Below the pieces are notes generated by a model. The model ran no database searches. It was not told the origin of the DNA and was given only the letters and a program-made list of their open reading frames with translations. The position numbers and the translations under genes were made by a program. 64,000 nt of DNA from Dirofilaria immitis (Eukaryota; Nematoda; Chromadorea; Rhabditida; Onchocercidae): positions 2,978,501 to 3,042,500 of the forward strand of contig JAKNDB010000087.1 in the NCBI GenBank assembly GCA_024305405.1, read 5' to 3'. This document shows positions 26,062-39,900 of the stretch, in pieces (the first letter of the stretch is position 1; each line of letters begins with the position of its first letter).

Positions 26062-28899
26062 CCATCTTTTATCGTTATCATAGATATGTCGTTATTATTA
26101 TCTATCAAAACATTTGTCCCAATGCTTTATCATTAACATTATTATCACTATTACTGCTATATAATTTTCCATCAAAAATCAATTCAGAACTTTATATTTT
26201 ATAACAAATTAGTTTTACTTCAACTATTCCTGATAATAAAAATACAAATTATTAATGATTTTTAGGATGCAATAATTCACACTTTTATTTTTGCTTAGCT
26301 TTGCGGATATAGACAAGAATATTTAAGATGTTAAGCATCAAATTGATCAATTTAATTTACATTTATTGATTGAACTTTCTATAATCTCATATGTAATATG
26401 AATACAAAAAGCTTAAGCTAAATCAGCTTTTTCCTATTTTTTGAAAAATATCACTGGGATGCATATTATTTCTAAATTCCTTTTGGTTATTATGCCAGCC
26501 ACAAGGATCAATTCTTTTGAATATTTGCAGAGTTAAATATTTGTTTGTAAATGATATAAACATAAATATCAAATATAGAAATAAATATATTATCCCTATC
26601 CATAAATTACTTTATTAATTATTACAATGCTTTTTTCCTCCAGCTCTTTTCGTTTAATTAATACTTTACCCGATTTCTCACTTCCTTCGATACTTAAAAG
26701 CTTTTTTATTCTGACATCTTGAATTCTTGAGATTAGCTGGAAAGCTGATATTATTAAAAACATATTTCCATTTCACACATACAATTTTTTTCAATGAATT
26801 AAAGATTTTTTTTATTTAAAAAAAAAAGCAAGGATAGGAAAATATGAATAAGCTGGCTGATTATGATCTTTTGATTTCTTCATAAAAATATTAGTGTGCA
26901 GTTTTTGCTAAAAGTTATTTAAATTTTTAAAATTAAAAGTTATTTCTTGAAATATCTTTACCATTTATAAATTAATTCTTATCCAAGCAATCAAAATCAG
27001 TTTGTTTCTAAGCATAATGAGCACTTTTCAGCTTCATATCACTTATAATTTGCTATTTTATAATATTATATCATTAGCAATAACCGATATAATTTTTTGC
27101 TTTCAGAAGATCTAAGTTCTATGCAAAATTATTTATATGGAAATTGACTTGGTGAATGGAGAAGTTAAGAAAACAAAAAAAATGTAACTTACATTCATAA
27201 TGAACAAATTTTTGCATTTTTAATTTATTCAATTGGATGAGAAAAGAGCTATATTATTATGAAAGGTTAAATGTGACAGATACAAATTAGTAAGGATCAA
27301 AAGTATTCTGTGAGAAATGATGAAAATTGAATAATAATACTTCCTTGCGAAGTTTTCAAAAGAAATGAAAAATTTGTTCATTATCATATATCTTAAAGAG
27401 ATTCATTATTATAAAAATGATTAATTTGGCGAAAGTTAAGATAAAATTGATAAAATCAAATTAATATTGGAAATACGAAATAAATCGATAATATTTGAAG
27501 AGAAGGAAATTCAATTCTTCATGGAATATTAGATGAGTTAAAGAACAAAAATGGTTTTTCAATAAAAATGATAAAGGGAGTGAAAAAAAAAGAAAAGAGA
27601 TAGAGATTCAGCAAAATAAATATTTGTTAAGGATAATTAGTGATAAATCAAAATATTAAGCAACTGATAATTCATTTAAATAATTGATGAATATTTATGT
27701 TAATATTTTACCGCATTAATCAAAATAAATTTCAATTATTGCTTTATCATCTTCAAACAGATACTTCTTCAAAATAAAGGAAAATGAGTATATATTACTA
27801 TCAATTTTCATACTGAATGAATGCTATAATTTCCATCTCATTTTCTTGTTTATTCAATTTATTCGAAAAATGAAATTCTCAAAAGTGCATCATTTTAAAC
27901 GAATTTCATAGCAAAATATAAGTATTGTTAATTTCTTATTTAAACTTCATAGAAAAAAATAATGAAGCATTCAGGGAGGAGATTTCAAAAATGTAGCTTT
28001 AATAGACAATTATGATAAACGAGATATTGAAGATGTGATAAAAAAATTGATTTTCAGGGAAGAAAAATAATATTGCTTAGTTACGACTGCTATTATTTTA
28101 ATTTTTTGTTATCAGAAGAAGCATTTTGAATTCAGAAAGATATAATTTCAATAAAGGATAGAGAAGGAGTAAATTAATTGCTTCTTCTTTCCTATGTTTA
28201 ATTACTCCTTCAAATTTATAAACTGTCATTCGTACTTGTCTATATCTACTTTTTGGAATTTTATAAGATTAAATTATTTTTTTGAATACATTCTATCAAA
28301 AAAAATGAAATAAAATGCATTTTTTGCTTTTTTACTTCCTTACTTCTTTTTTACTCTTCAATATATGATCAATGATTTTAAATTATCATCTTTGTTGATA
28401 TATTTATGCTCATTCATCGATTTTCTAAATATTTTTGATTGGTTTCATCGATCAATTGATTATCAATAGCTAATTTAATGTATTAATTATAATCAATTAA
28501 CTGCGGCTCATTTACATTTTCTTATTTATACAAATATTTTCTGGGGCTCTCATTCTTATGATGACTCAGACTACACACTCTGAGACATTATCAGTGTTGC
28601 CAATAGTGTTAATCTTAAATATATATAATTAATCGAATATAGGAATTAATAATTGATAAATTTTTTACTTTTATGCTAACTTGTAAATTTAAACGGTGTC
28701 GTAATAATTAAATATTAATTTGAATTCCATTCAACCGTCCAATCTCGACTTTCATGCTTTACTAATTTTCTATTTTTCACGGCCAGAAATTCATTGGTGT
28801 TATTTATTGAAATCGCCTCTTACTGAATCGTAAATTAATGATTTGAAAAAGATAGAAGATTTCGCTTTTTCTTTTCGCATATATTATTACCATTTTCAA
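26062..28899. other. AT-rich intergenic DNA without recognisable features
   Basis: Low-complexity AT-rich sequence with short A and T runs. No exon, RNA gene or repeat family could be supported on either strand. A small hairpin-capable stretch (ctcaga / tctgag with an 8-base loop) lies near 28565-28585; I attach no function to it. Confidence 0.4.
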
Positions 28900-28944
28900 A
28901 TGTCAAATTGCCTATATGCTATCGTTTTGAATTCTTCCCGACTG

Positions 28945-29095
28945 CTGATTGATTGCTTTTTTTATTTCCTTTATCCAACTTAGTGACGACTCACTTGACA
29001 TTCAGAATTCGCGCCAAATGAAATCTCGTTTATTACTATTTCTTTACCGATATACAAATGTACATCCGATAAAGGACCGCATAACTTAGACGTAA
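28945..29095 (+). other. Coding-like island upstream of Patched
   Basis: A GC-richer patch in the desert. The plus frame reads IQLSDDSLDIQNSRQMKS and continues about 20 codons to a TAG. It has no clear splice boundaries and no recognised family. It may be a decayed exon or regulatory DNA. Confidence 0.2.
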
Positions 29096-30279
29096 TCCAT
29101 CTTTTCAGGACGACTAGAATCTTGAGTACTCATGAAATGAAGTTTAATTTTGGCTTTGGTTTTTTTTCTTTTAAATTGCAATATCTGAAAAAAGATTAAT
29201 TGAGAGAAAAATAAATGGATTATTATGAATTATTTAGTGTATCGTTCATATAGTTCAGTAAATATCTCGAATCAATATTTCGACTTCACATTATTATTGC
29301 ATTTATATTGTTTACATAAATTAATTAAAATATCTTTGACTTTTGTATTTAACGATGCTTTATTAAAGTGAATGAAACCATTGAATTTTATAAATTAACA
29401 ATGGAAAGACGAAATAAAAGTTATCATCATATAATCATTTTAATCAGATTTTATAATTGTCATGACATTTTATTCCTTTATTTTATTTTGACACTTTTCA
29501 AAAGTATTTTGCAATGAATTATTGATCATTTTTAACTTTAAACATATAACAATTATTAGAAGTTGTTTGATTAAATTATTTAAAAATTATTGCATCGATA
29601 ATCTTTATATAATAATACCAACTATATATCAATATGATTATTTTTTCGAATAAAGTCATGCATTTCTTCATGATTGTGATGAAATCAGCGGATCGGAAAT
29701 AACAATGAGCGATAAAATAAGTCATTTAGCCTATTTTATTTGATTCAATCTATTGCTAAACTTTTTCATTTGTTAATATCTTTAGTGGTAAATATTTTCC
29801 ATTTGTATGAAAAGCTTTCTGAGTTGTATCCCAGAATCCTTCTCATCATCATGAAATTTGAATAAGAAGAATAAAAATAGCATATGAAGGAAAGGAATTT
29901 TGGAAATTGTAGAAATGAAAAAAAAATTTTTTTTTTTTTTCATTTTTTGAATGAAAAAAGAATTTCGTATTTTCTTTGTTTCGTAAATAAGTGGAAGTAT
30001 TTGGAGGAGTAAATTGCAAAACTTATGATATATAATAATTGCAATAGCGCTTGGTTTATTTCCTAAATCGATTTTTGTTCGTTTAACCGACCCACTCGAA
30101 ACCATTGATTATTCAGATGCTTATGCCTTTTTAAATAATAAATTTAAAATAACGCTTAATAGCATCACTTTTAAATAATGAATATCAGTACACTAGTTGA
30201 TTTGAGTAGATAAATATTTAGGGATAAAAAGTAAACAAAGGGTAAAGAAAGAAACAAGTAAATAAACAATGATTTACAC

Positions 30280-30330
30280 AACATTTATTTATTATTCATT
30301 TCGAAATTTTATTTATTATTCATTTCGAAT
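30280..30330. repeat. Short direct repeat
   Basis: The word atttattattcatttcga occurs twice, about 26 bases apart, in AT-rich DNA. It is probably simple sequence. Confidence 0.6.
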
Positions 30331-31599
30331 TTCAAATATATACGTAGATAGAATAGATACATATATCGCTCTTCATTTATTTTGAATATCATCCTTTCCT
30401 CTTCATTCAGCGAAACGATGAAGGAGAGGAACGATAGAATAGTAAGTTCGTTTCTTTAATTTTATTACTTTATTATTGCAAAATCTTTTACAGTTCATTT
30501 TACATATTACTTCTTTTACGATTACGATTTTTGTGGAATGATATAGCCAATTTTGTTGATACAACAAAATGATATCAATAATTTGATCGATCTGTTGCAC
30601 ATTTTGACTGTAACATCTGGAACTTTACGGCTTTATCATAATGATATAGCAGAGTAAAATGAACAAAATTTTTAAAGAAATTATTAGATGTAAAAAGTAA
30701 ATAACGTGATAATTATCTATCAAAGTTATTTTGTATATGTGACTAAACTTCATACATTTCAAAGAAGAAGAGAGAAAGGACGAAAAAAAGAGAGAGAAGT
30801 AAGAATTGATCATTTGCTCATTGCCGAAATTTCGGAAAACAATTGTTATCGTTTTATAAAGTCGTTGATTGAATTTAAAAGAGTGTTAGGTCCACTTTTT
30901 TTTCTTTCTAACAAGAATCTTTCTACATAAAATATATTTTCAAAATTTGCTATGAAGTATTTTTGCAATTTAGAAAAAGAACAAATTGAACAGATTTTAA
31001 ACAAATTGTTCATTTGCTGATCCCATATAACTAATATCTTCAGCCAGTTGATGATTCAATCAACAGACAGTATGAATCGTCAGCTTCTCTTCGATAGCTA
31101 ATGTAACTAAAAGAATTAAAAAAATCCTCTATGAGAAATGCGATTTTCTTTTTTTGTCTTTCTATTTGGCCATTGATTATTAATTATAAGAGATTAGATG
31201 GTGAACAACAGATGAAAGACATTCTGATTATAGTTAATATCATATAAATAACCTTTGACATTCATCGTTTCCTCAATTCACTCTCTTAATTGTTGCTTTT
31301 TAATCCTTGTCTGCTATAGTAATGCATAGTACAATTTTTTTTCTCTTTCAAATAAAATTTTGATGAAATATTTTTCAATTTGATATTCGATGATACCATT
31401 TTTTTTCTTCAAATTAAAAATAAGCAGTGGGGAAAACAAGGGAAGAACTTGAATTTTCTGTTGATGAATTGTATTTATATGGAAAAATAGGACAGACAAG
31501 ATTTCCAATTCTTTTTTCTTTTTTTTTCGAGACTTTGCAGACATAATAGTGAAATAGAAAGACAAAAAAGAAAATCGATCAAATAGGAAGAGAAGAAAA

Positions 31600-31900
31600 T
31601 CTCTGGTCGTTGCAAACAAAAGTTATCGGAATACGTCAACAAATGCTACGTCCCAACAATTATTTTCGTTGCAGTGCATTTGTTTGTCCTTTAATTCCGG
31701 TAGGTCAAAGTTAAATCTAATTTCAAGTTTTCTTATAATTAATTTAAGCGTCATTCATATCGATCCAGACATAAGCAAAAATAAGGTCAGCATACTGCCC
31801 AAGGCTTTTACTTGGTAACCTCTTGAATTGTTCCCGCGATGTCCAGGTAGTAGTCCGAGATTACCATGTTTTGTTAATTGAAAATAATTCTTTCATAGTT
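31600..31900. other. GC-richer island, function unknown
   Basis: Base composition jumps here relative to kilobases of flanking AT-rich DNA. On the minus strand one frame contains LLPGHRGNNSRGYQVKALG and continues to a TGA. The plus strand has a possible acceptor, tttcgttgcag at about 31665, followed by a GTAGGT donor some 25 bases later. I cannot decide between an exon, a promoter and a non-coding RNA. Confidence 0.25.
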
Positions 31901-32010
31901 AGCATCTATTGATTCATTCGTCTACTGATAACTTAATTTTATGGGTATCATAAAAGTTTATTTTTCTAATCGCTCTTCAGTTCGTAATAATATATACATA
32001 AAATAGGCAG

Positions 32011-32254
32011 AGACTGATAAAAGTTTATTTATTTTGATGCTGTCTGGTGGAAATGAATACGTATCAAAAGAAATGGAATTGATAAAGTTTGTTTCTACAG
32101 CTATTGGTGTGATATTTGATGATTCATTCGATGCGGAGATGTCATATCAAAATGAATGTTGTTTGATGTGCAAAAAAGAAGAACTTGAAAGTTAAAAACA
32201 ATTCTCGTCGAAAAATTTTGAGTTGGATATGTCGGAATTTGAAAGTGACGGACG
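32011..32254 (+). other. Probable exon or upstream ORF, likely part of the Patched transcript
   Basis: Starts after the acceptor taggcag and ends at a donor (gacggacg then GTAAAA). The frame contains LSGGNEYVSKEMELIKFVST and later FDDSFDAEMSYQNECC, with strong purine-first codon pattern. An in-frame TAA lies at 32193-32195, after which the same frame continues (QFSSKNFELDMSEFESDG). The exon leaves two bases (CG), and the first Patched exon supplies G at 33915 then ATG, so splicing is in frame. Translation could restart at the ATG at 32229-32231, giving nine extra N-terminal Patched residues, with the part before the TAA acting as a 52-codon upstream ORF from 32037. Alternatively the TAA is an error or a real nonsense change. 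Confidence 0.5.
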
Positions 32255-32649
32255 GTAAAATAAAAATCAATGATTACGGTAATTATTCACTGTATTTTGT
32301 GATTGCATTCTCGTGATCTCTGATGGAATTTAAATGTTCAAGATTTTTAAGAAGCTGAAAAAATAATAACAATTGTATTTCGCTGTACAATTTTCAATTA
32401 TATTTTAATTTTTTTTGCCATCCTTCAAGCTGTTTATCGATAGCAAAATTTGCCTCAAATTCAATTCGAAATGGATAATTCATTGATTAATTTTGAATTT
32501 AAATCAATAAATATGCCATATAATATAAAGATTAGCTCAACTTTTTGTCCTTCAAAGTGACTCCTTTTGAGATCACTTATCACTTTCATAAGAGAGAGGA
32601 AGGAGGGAGAAAGGAACAGAAAGAACAGAGAATGATGGATCAAATTTGC

Positions 32650-32885
32650 ATGAAGGGTAGCATGGACTGAAAGAAAATTGGCCAGGAATTGTTACTCGAG
32701 CCATATTTCGTTCTCTCACATGTTTCTCGCGCACTTTGCATAATTGGATGCTTGAACTGTTATAGAAGTATTTTGTTCCAATTTGGCATCACATCTGTTT
32801 CATTGTTTCTTTCTTTTTCTTATGGAATAATTCATCCTGACAGACAAATACTAAACATGGCGAAAAAAAAACGTGATTCGTGATT
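32650..32885 (+). other. GC-richer island between the candidate exon and Patched
   Basis: All three plus frames are fairly open; one runs from 32689 to 32883 without a stop and another contains ENWPGIVTRAIFRSLTC. No splice boundaries or family are recognisable, and I cannot choose a frame. It may be part of a decayed exon or a regulatory element. Confidence 0.2.
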
Positions 32886-33905
32886 CATCGCATTATCTGT
32901 CTTCTGTCGTTGTTATGATTCAAAGACGACTAATTAAAGGGTGTATCTTTTCTTGTCTCGACGTCTCATTACGTGATTCATTATTTCGTCATTTATCCAT
33001 TCCAGTAAAACGTCATCGAAGAATTTTCCACTGAAGCATAAAGTATTTATTTGTTTCGTTTTTCAATAAAACTGAATGAAATTTACGGAGGAAAATTTCT
33101 TCTCTTCTTTCAAAGCATCACATATTGCAATAAGGGTTAGGAAATGTTGTGCTATGCTTCCTTTGATCTTTGATTCTCTCTATTCTATCTTTAAGCAACT
33201 AAGTATTTTGCTTAAGAATGCACAGTGATTTTTGACGGAAAATTTATAGAATTTATTTCCATCATATTACAGTAACGTGAATCGCCCATAATTTTATCTT
33301 CCAGTCGTCCGATATTTTATTCAAATTCAATTTTTCTTTTAATGGTACTCATTTATGACAATTTATTGATGGATATTTTATTGAAATTTGCTTGATTTTA
33401 ATTACATAATTTAATTTAAATAAATTCTAGTACTATCACTTTTATCTCAGTGTTATTGAAGTTTGAGATATAAAATATAATTTTACCTAGTTTGAATAGT
33501 CGTTCTGAATAACCAAGGTTTGTTCAATCCATTTTAAAGTTGTTAAATAACCGAAATTATTTGAAAATTTTTGGCAAATATTTCGTATGATTTCACATTG
33601 TTAGTTCGACAATGAATGACATGAATTTGAATAAAAATAAAAAAACAAGTTAAATGATATCGAAGTCGCATTTCTTGGTTTTTTGATTCGGTCGTGTAAG
33701 ATATTTCTTGAGGATTATTTTCCATTTTATGGTATGCTCAGGAATTTAATGTTATCTCTTACTTAAGTTTTAATTGATTATATAGATATCCGTGTTATAT
33801 TTTATTGTTGCTTGCAAAATGAATTCTTTCTTGAATTCTTTTTTTTGCGCCAGAAAAAGTATTTTTCACATTTGCTTAATTTAAAATGAAAATTCAGAAA
33901 TCATA

Positions 33906-33915
33906 TTTTTGCAGG
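33906..33915 (+). promoter_or_regulatory. Splice acceptor abutting the Patched ATG
   Basis: tatttttgcag ends at 33914 and is followed by G and then ATG. This is a strong nematode acceptor. It can serve spliced-leader trans-splicing, leaving a one-base 5' UTR, or cis splicing from the upstream exon at 32011-32254, with which it is in phase. Confidence 0.6.
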
Positions 33916-36900
33916 ATGCTTTTACTTATAGAGCCACCAGGCAGAAAACATCATGGAACTACCGGACCTGATACACAACGTGGACAACATCTTCTTGAAT
34001 ACAGCACACCTGAGGAAGACGAAGAACTGGATAGTGACGATGTAATTGCACCAACGAGTCTAAGGATAGGGGCATGTTGTGCTCAGGTAAAAATAAGATG
34101 AATGATATTCTTACGTAAATAGCATTGCTTTTTCGAAACTCTAATTTATTGTATATATCTAATGCTGACCTTTTTATTAACAAATTTTGTTATAGAATTG
34201 ATTAAGAAAACCTCAGTTCACATTAGTAATACTGTTCTATTCATCTAAAATATGAAAGAAAATTTTTTTGCACTGGTAGTGATGATATTTGACAGATCAA
34301 AAAATATAAATTGCTTCAGTGATTGAGTTTTCAAAAGAATCAGTTGAGTTGAGAGGAAGAGCGGAATTTTTTTCGAATTTTCTCTCTTCCATAATTTTTG
34401 ATAATAACTGCTATTATATGTTGAGAAAATTGATCAGCTTTTGATTGGTAAATCGAATTCATATGAATTTTCTGACCGATGGAAACGTGAATTCAGTGAA
34501 CGACCATCATGGTGTGATGCGGATATGGCTTTGCAACAAATTAAACGAGTTAGAATAATTTTTATTCTTCATGTTATACCCTATATTCTTTATTTTTGTT
34601 ATACCTTATATTCTTTACTTTTTTCTATTTTTTAATTTTAATTTTTTTATTTTTTCGTAAAACATTTTTGAGAATTTGGAAGCGATCCTCGATTGAGAAA
34701 TAAAAAATATTTCCACTTATCTTGTACTATATTACTTAATCTAAAATTATGAAATTTTTAAGGGTAAAGCACGTGGCAATCGAGCAGCTTTATATTCGAG
34801 AAGTTTAATTCAAAAAGCATTGTTTACTTTGGGAACATTTGTACATCATCATGCATGTCTCGTTATATTCACCGTTACAATGTTCTTTAGTTTCTGCTGC
34901 TACGGTTTGCAATATGTTCGCATTGAAACAGACATTGTCAAATTATGGGTAGCACGTAAGTTTTACTTAAGAGATATATATAAGTTTCTTGATTATTGAA
35001 ATCGAATAAGTAAATGATTGGAAATACTGTGTGACGAACTAAGTTGCCGGTTACCTTGCAAAAAAATCTATGAAATTTTATCTTTAAGATTATCGGTCGT
35101 TAATGGCAGTGTATTTATTGAACTATAGTCGTCTTTTTTTTGCATTTTTTGGGATAATGATTCACTTCATATTGTTTCTTATGCTCCGTTTTATGTTCAA
35201 AATACTAAGTTTTTTTGCATAGAGAAGAATGATAAAAGAAAACCTTCCATCAAAAACTGATACGATTGTTACGGCTAAAGAGAGTGCTTCTAACTATTGT
35301 GTTTTTAATGCAATACGATAAAAATGAAACAGAAAAATCAAGATTATTCACTCGAAAATTTCAGAATATATTAATATATTGAATTACTTCATTGATTTTT
35401 CGGAGGAATGCGTTGCGATAATGAAAATCTTAAGGTCCTTGATTAATTGTAATTGTAAAAGCTTCTGTATCACCTTTTATATCACCAATTATTTAATATT
35501 TTATCTAAAAAAAAATTTTATTATGTACCAGGTGGTGGCCGATTGGAAGAAGAGCTTAATTTTCTTTCAAGAATAGAGAAGCTGAATTCTGATAAAGAGC
35601 ATGGCGAAACAGGTCTTGGTAGTGCTTATCAGGTATTCTTCACTTGTCCTCACAATTTTCATTTTTTCTTTGCTAATTAGTTATAAATAATTAATAATTT
35701 TGCTGAATTACTATTAATCAAATAATTTGATCAGAAGTCGAGTTGTATTAAGAAGGAATAGAAAACATAAGAGACAAGAGACGGTTGAAGTTCGTTTTTA
35801 AAAATCTTTTGCTCTGTGTAATGGAAGGCTATCAATTTTTAGGTTGTGATACAGACTCCCGTGGTTGAAGGTGATAATATACTTACTCAAGAAGGTTTAC
35901 TAGAACATGTTACAATTTTGGAACAAATTGCAAAATATGAAGTAAATGTCGCTGGCGAGTATGTTTGCCCGTTTTTTTACCTCGTTTTATTATTTTTCTA
36001 ATTTCTAAAAAATTTTCAAAATTTAAAAATTAAACTATCTGCATTCAAATTGATTATCCCATTTTCTTTTGTTATTTTTATCAGTAGCTTTAATACTAGG
36101 AAGACATCGAAGTGCTGTAGCTATTGAAATACAAAACGCAAATTATTTTTTCAAGTTGTATTACAGTTATGTAAAAACAATTGGTTTGCACAATTTTCTG
36201 CTTATTTAATCTGCATTTATTTTGGAAATACTTAAAATGTTTAAAAAAATTTTCTTCTAGAAATTGGACCCTAACTGATTTATGCTTTAAACCACCGTCA
36301 CCGAAAATTGAAAATTCATTTGCTGCTCAATTTTTTCCACTTATTGATAAAATAATACCGTGCATTTGGATTACACCGATTGATTGTTTTTGGGAAGGAT
36401 CAAAAGCGATTGGACCACATCCTAGTATTGAAAGCAGGTAAAAACAGTAGTGATTGTGGAATAGGCGAATAGAAAATTTATCATTTTAACCTGTTTGAAT
36501 GAAAAAACTGGAGGTGAGGAAGTTATTTTGTTGATCTATGGATTTGCTAATATTGCTTCAGGAACTTAATATGGCTTTCAGTTCACTTGGATTTGGGAAA
36601 GAGTTCTTATCATCACTACCAAATACAGGCACTTTGTCGTGGTCGAACATTGATCCACAAGCACTTTTGGAAGAATTGGCAGAAGTTTTGGACTTAGATA
36701 ATTTCAATAGCTTTTTTCATCGAGTAAGCATTTGCTTTGCTGAAGTAATTCAATGAAGAATGATAAAATTTAAGATGTCAAGAATCATCTAATATTTCAA
36801 TTTATTGTCATATATTGAAGAAGTAGAAAATCTTTTTCGTAATTATTTCCTTGTTACATAGAACTTATCAGAAACTGAACTGTGAAATAGTGAATAAATT

Positions 36901-39900
36901 GAGTTATCATTTCTAATTTCAGGCTAACATAGGCAGAGGTTATCTTGATCGGTGGTGCATCGATCCGCTCAATCCAGAATGTCCAGCTGGATCACCGAAC
37001 CACTTTGCTTTTTGTGACCTGATTCCTAGATTTTTAGAATATGCTAAGAAACAAGGTTTCGAAGTACTGGTTGATCCGGAATATCTTCGTCGCGAAGAAA
37101 AAAAGAAGAACCAAGGAGACGAATACAGTCTTTTGGTTTTTTCGGCAGAAGTTGGTTTATTATGTTAAAACACCGAGAAATAAAAGAATTCATGATTATT
37201 TTTGTAGTGATCGAAAGAAATCCGAAATACAGTTTGATTTATTGAAAACAACAATAACTCTAAACTAAAAAAAAGTTATTCCAGAGTTGTATTACTTCAA
37301 ATGTCATCAAAAACTACGAATTTATAGAAAGTGCTATGCGTAAAGGATTCCATGGAATGAAATCAATTTTCAGGGCGAAAGAGAAGTTTGGAATATATGG
37401 GAAAGTCAGTTGATAATTATTTGAGCATAAGCAGAGTATTGAATGATACGAATCGATATGAGCCTTCTTCTATTGATGATAAAATTGTGGAAGCAGATGA
37501 AACGGAACTTGATACTGTTACTTTTAACTCTAAGCATAGCGCAAATAGCACAGATAATAAGGAAGTTGTAACTTCTAAAGTTCCAACTGAAACAAAATCT
37601 ACAGGATCATCAAATCGTTTAGCAGAAACAACGCCATACGCAAAGATTGTGTCTTCGGCTGTCATAAAAGAAAAAGGTTGGTAATTTTATTGAAACTGAA
37701 AAAATTTTACTGTCTTTTTGACACCTGTAAGAATTCTCGGTATCTAAACTCTAATATAGTTGATGCAATTCTTTTCCAAACAATATATTTTTTCGATAGA
37801 TGAAGCTGATGGTTTTCTTCAAAAATACAAATTCTTTGAATTAATTTTATAAAAAAGGCTACGGAGTATGTGTAACTAAATGAATAGAAATTTTTCCTTA
37901 TTTTTGGCAAAAAAATTATACAATATCAGGTATGAGTTTAGTCAGAGCAACGAAGTAAGTTTTTATGGGAAATCTTAAACAAAAATTGAATTGGTTTAAG
38001 CACTGCGCGAATATATTATTACTGTCAATAAGAGAGTGAAGTTCTTATTCAATCATCTTATTTAAAACTGAAATGCGAGAGGAACTCATCCAGTTAAACA
38101 GTTCTTCAATTCTCGGTGCATTCGGAAATTTCGAAAATTTTAAAATACAATTTATTCCAGATTATTTAATTAAATCTAAACAAGAAGCAAGTAATTATTA
38201 CCACGATTAAAAGTTAGGTCCAAACTTCAGGTTCAGTCGCTCATCAAGATAACAGTGATTTTCTGTATTACGATGATGATGATAAAGAATTTAATTTAAA
38301 TGGTGAGAAGTCTAGGTTACTTAAATTACAAAAGGGAATTGTATATGTGTGTAACTCTTTAATTGAATGGCATGCTATCCATCATTTCTCTTTTTGCGTT
38401 ATTTTTATGACGAAATAATTCTTTTCGCTTTCTATAGCTTCATCCGTATGTTGTTGTCAAAAGTTGCAATTAGCAATCATTATTTCAAACTTATTTTTCA
38501 ATTTCGGTTCAACTTTTTAGTACATTTAAACTATTTTAATCTCTAAAATTAACGACAAAAACTGCTTTTATTATGGTGACATCTTCATTGAATTTACACT
38601 TCCTAGTTATTCGGGACAGGACTGGTATGTCTGGAGTTTTTTCACGTCCTTTTCTCCCCTTCTTAAAACTCATTTTGTTATATTTTTTGGCAGTATCCAT
38701 ATGAAACTTTTTTACCGAGTTTTTTTGCACAATACGATATCTGCTTTTGCCGTGAAGCTTGTAATCTGTTGTACTTTGTGAGTTGAAAGTTTGTGCTGAT
38801 AATTAGGCTCTAAGAAACATTATAAGTTTTTATTTCCTTTCCTTATCTTCAATTGATCTTTGGTTTCCTATTTTTGATTCGTCTGTACATAAGCATGTAC
38901 CATTTGGGCATGATGAAATTGTATCGCAGCTTTCACACTACCATTAAATTCAGCTTTTTCTTATATTCAAAAAAGCAAACTAAAATTTTCAGCTGAACTT
39001 TGCGCGAAATACGCACGACCTTTTTCGGAATGGCTTCGGAATAATACAGAGAAATGGCATGAATTCCTTAAACTGGTATGGCTTTTCCCATTTCAAAATG
39101 AATTACTGCAGAATATGTTCAGTTTCTTTATGGGAATTTTTTCCTAGAAATTTAGTGGCGAGATTAAACACATGGTTTGATATTTGATATTCAATAATTC
39201 CTGAAAAAATTTTTGTCATGTCCAGTGTAGCATCTGGCACAAACCTATCGATATGTGGACTATATTGGATTATAAAATGCTTTAGCCCTTCAGCTTTTCA
39301 CTACGATCAAGTTTTTTTAGCATGAAATGCCTGTACTTCCAAATTTCGGCGAAGTGATGACTGGTGGTTGTCGTAGTTTCGCAAAAGATATTATGCTATG
39401 GCCACAGGATCTGATTATTGGTGGCGTTCATATAAAAATGGTACAATTGAAAAGGCGGAAGCTTTGCAAAGCATATTTTTAGTAGCGTCGGCCACTGATA
39501 TATATAATCGCTTCAAAGTATATTTTTTATCTTGAGAAAACGAAAAGTCGACTTTGATTTAAAATCACGGAAGTTTTGAGCTGTTTAAGTCAAAAATTTT
39601 TATGAATATTTTGAGAAATGAATATAATCTGAGAAAAAGAAAAATGGTATCATCATAACAATATATCTATAATAGTGTGTAAACGTTGTTTGGAAGATGA
39701 CAGTCCATTATATCTCTGCGTCTATTAATCTGATCATTTTACAGGATGGTGGTAGGATTTATTCAAAGCCAAATTTAAATCTGATGCAATGGAATGTAAC
39801 TGTGGCAGAAAATGTAATCAGAACATGGCAACGTAACTTTACAAAGAATTTATATGATCATCAGCGGAACTTTATCATTGATCAAAAAGCGATTCGAAAA

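Noticed and set aside
31840..31870. aggtagtag resembling a let-7 microRNA seed
   Set aside because: It is preceded by cc rather than tg, so the seed is wrong, and no convincing hairpin arm was found.
37926..37955. Possible extra Patched exon after acceptor tatcag
   Set aside because: It would join the next exon out of frame with an immediate stop; skipping it keeps the frame from exon 9 to exon 10.
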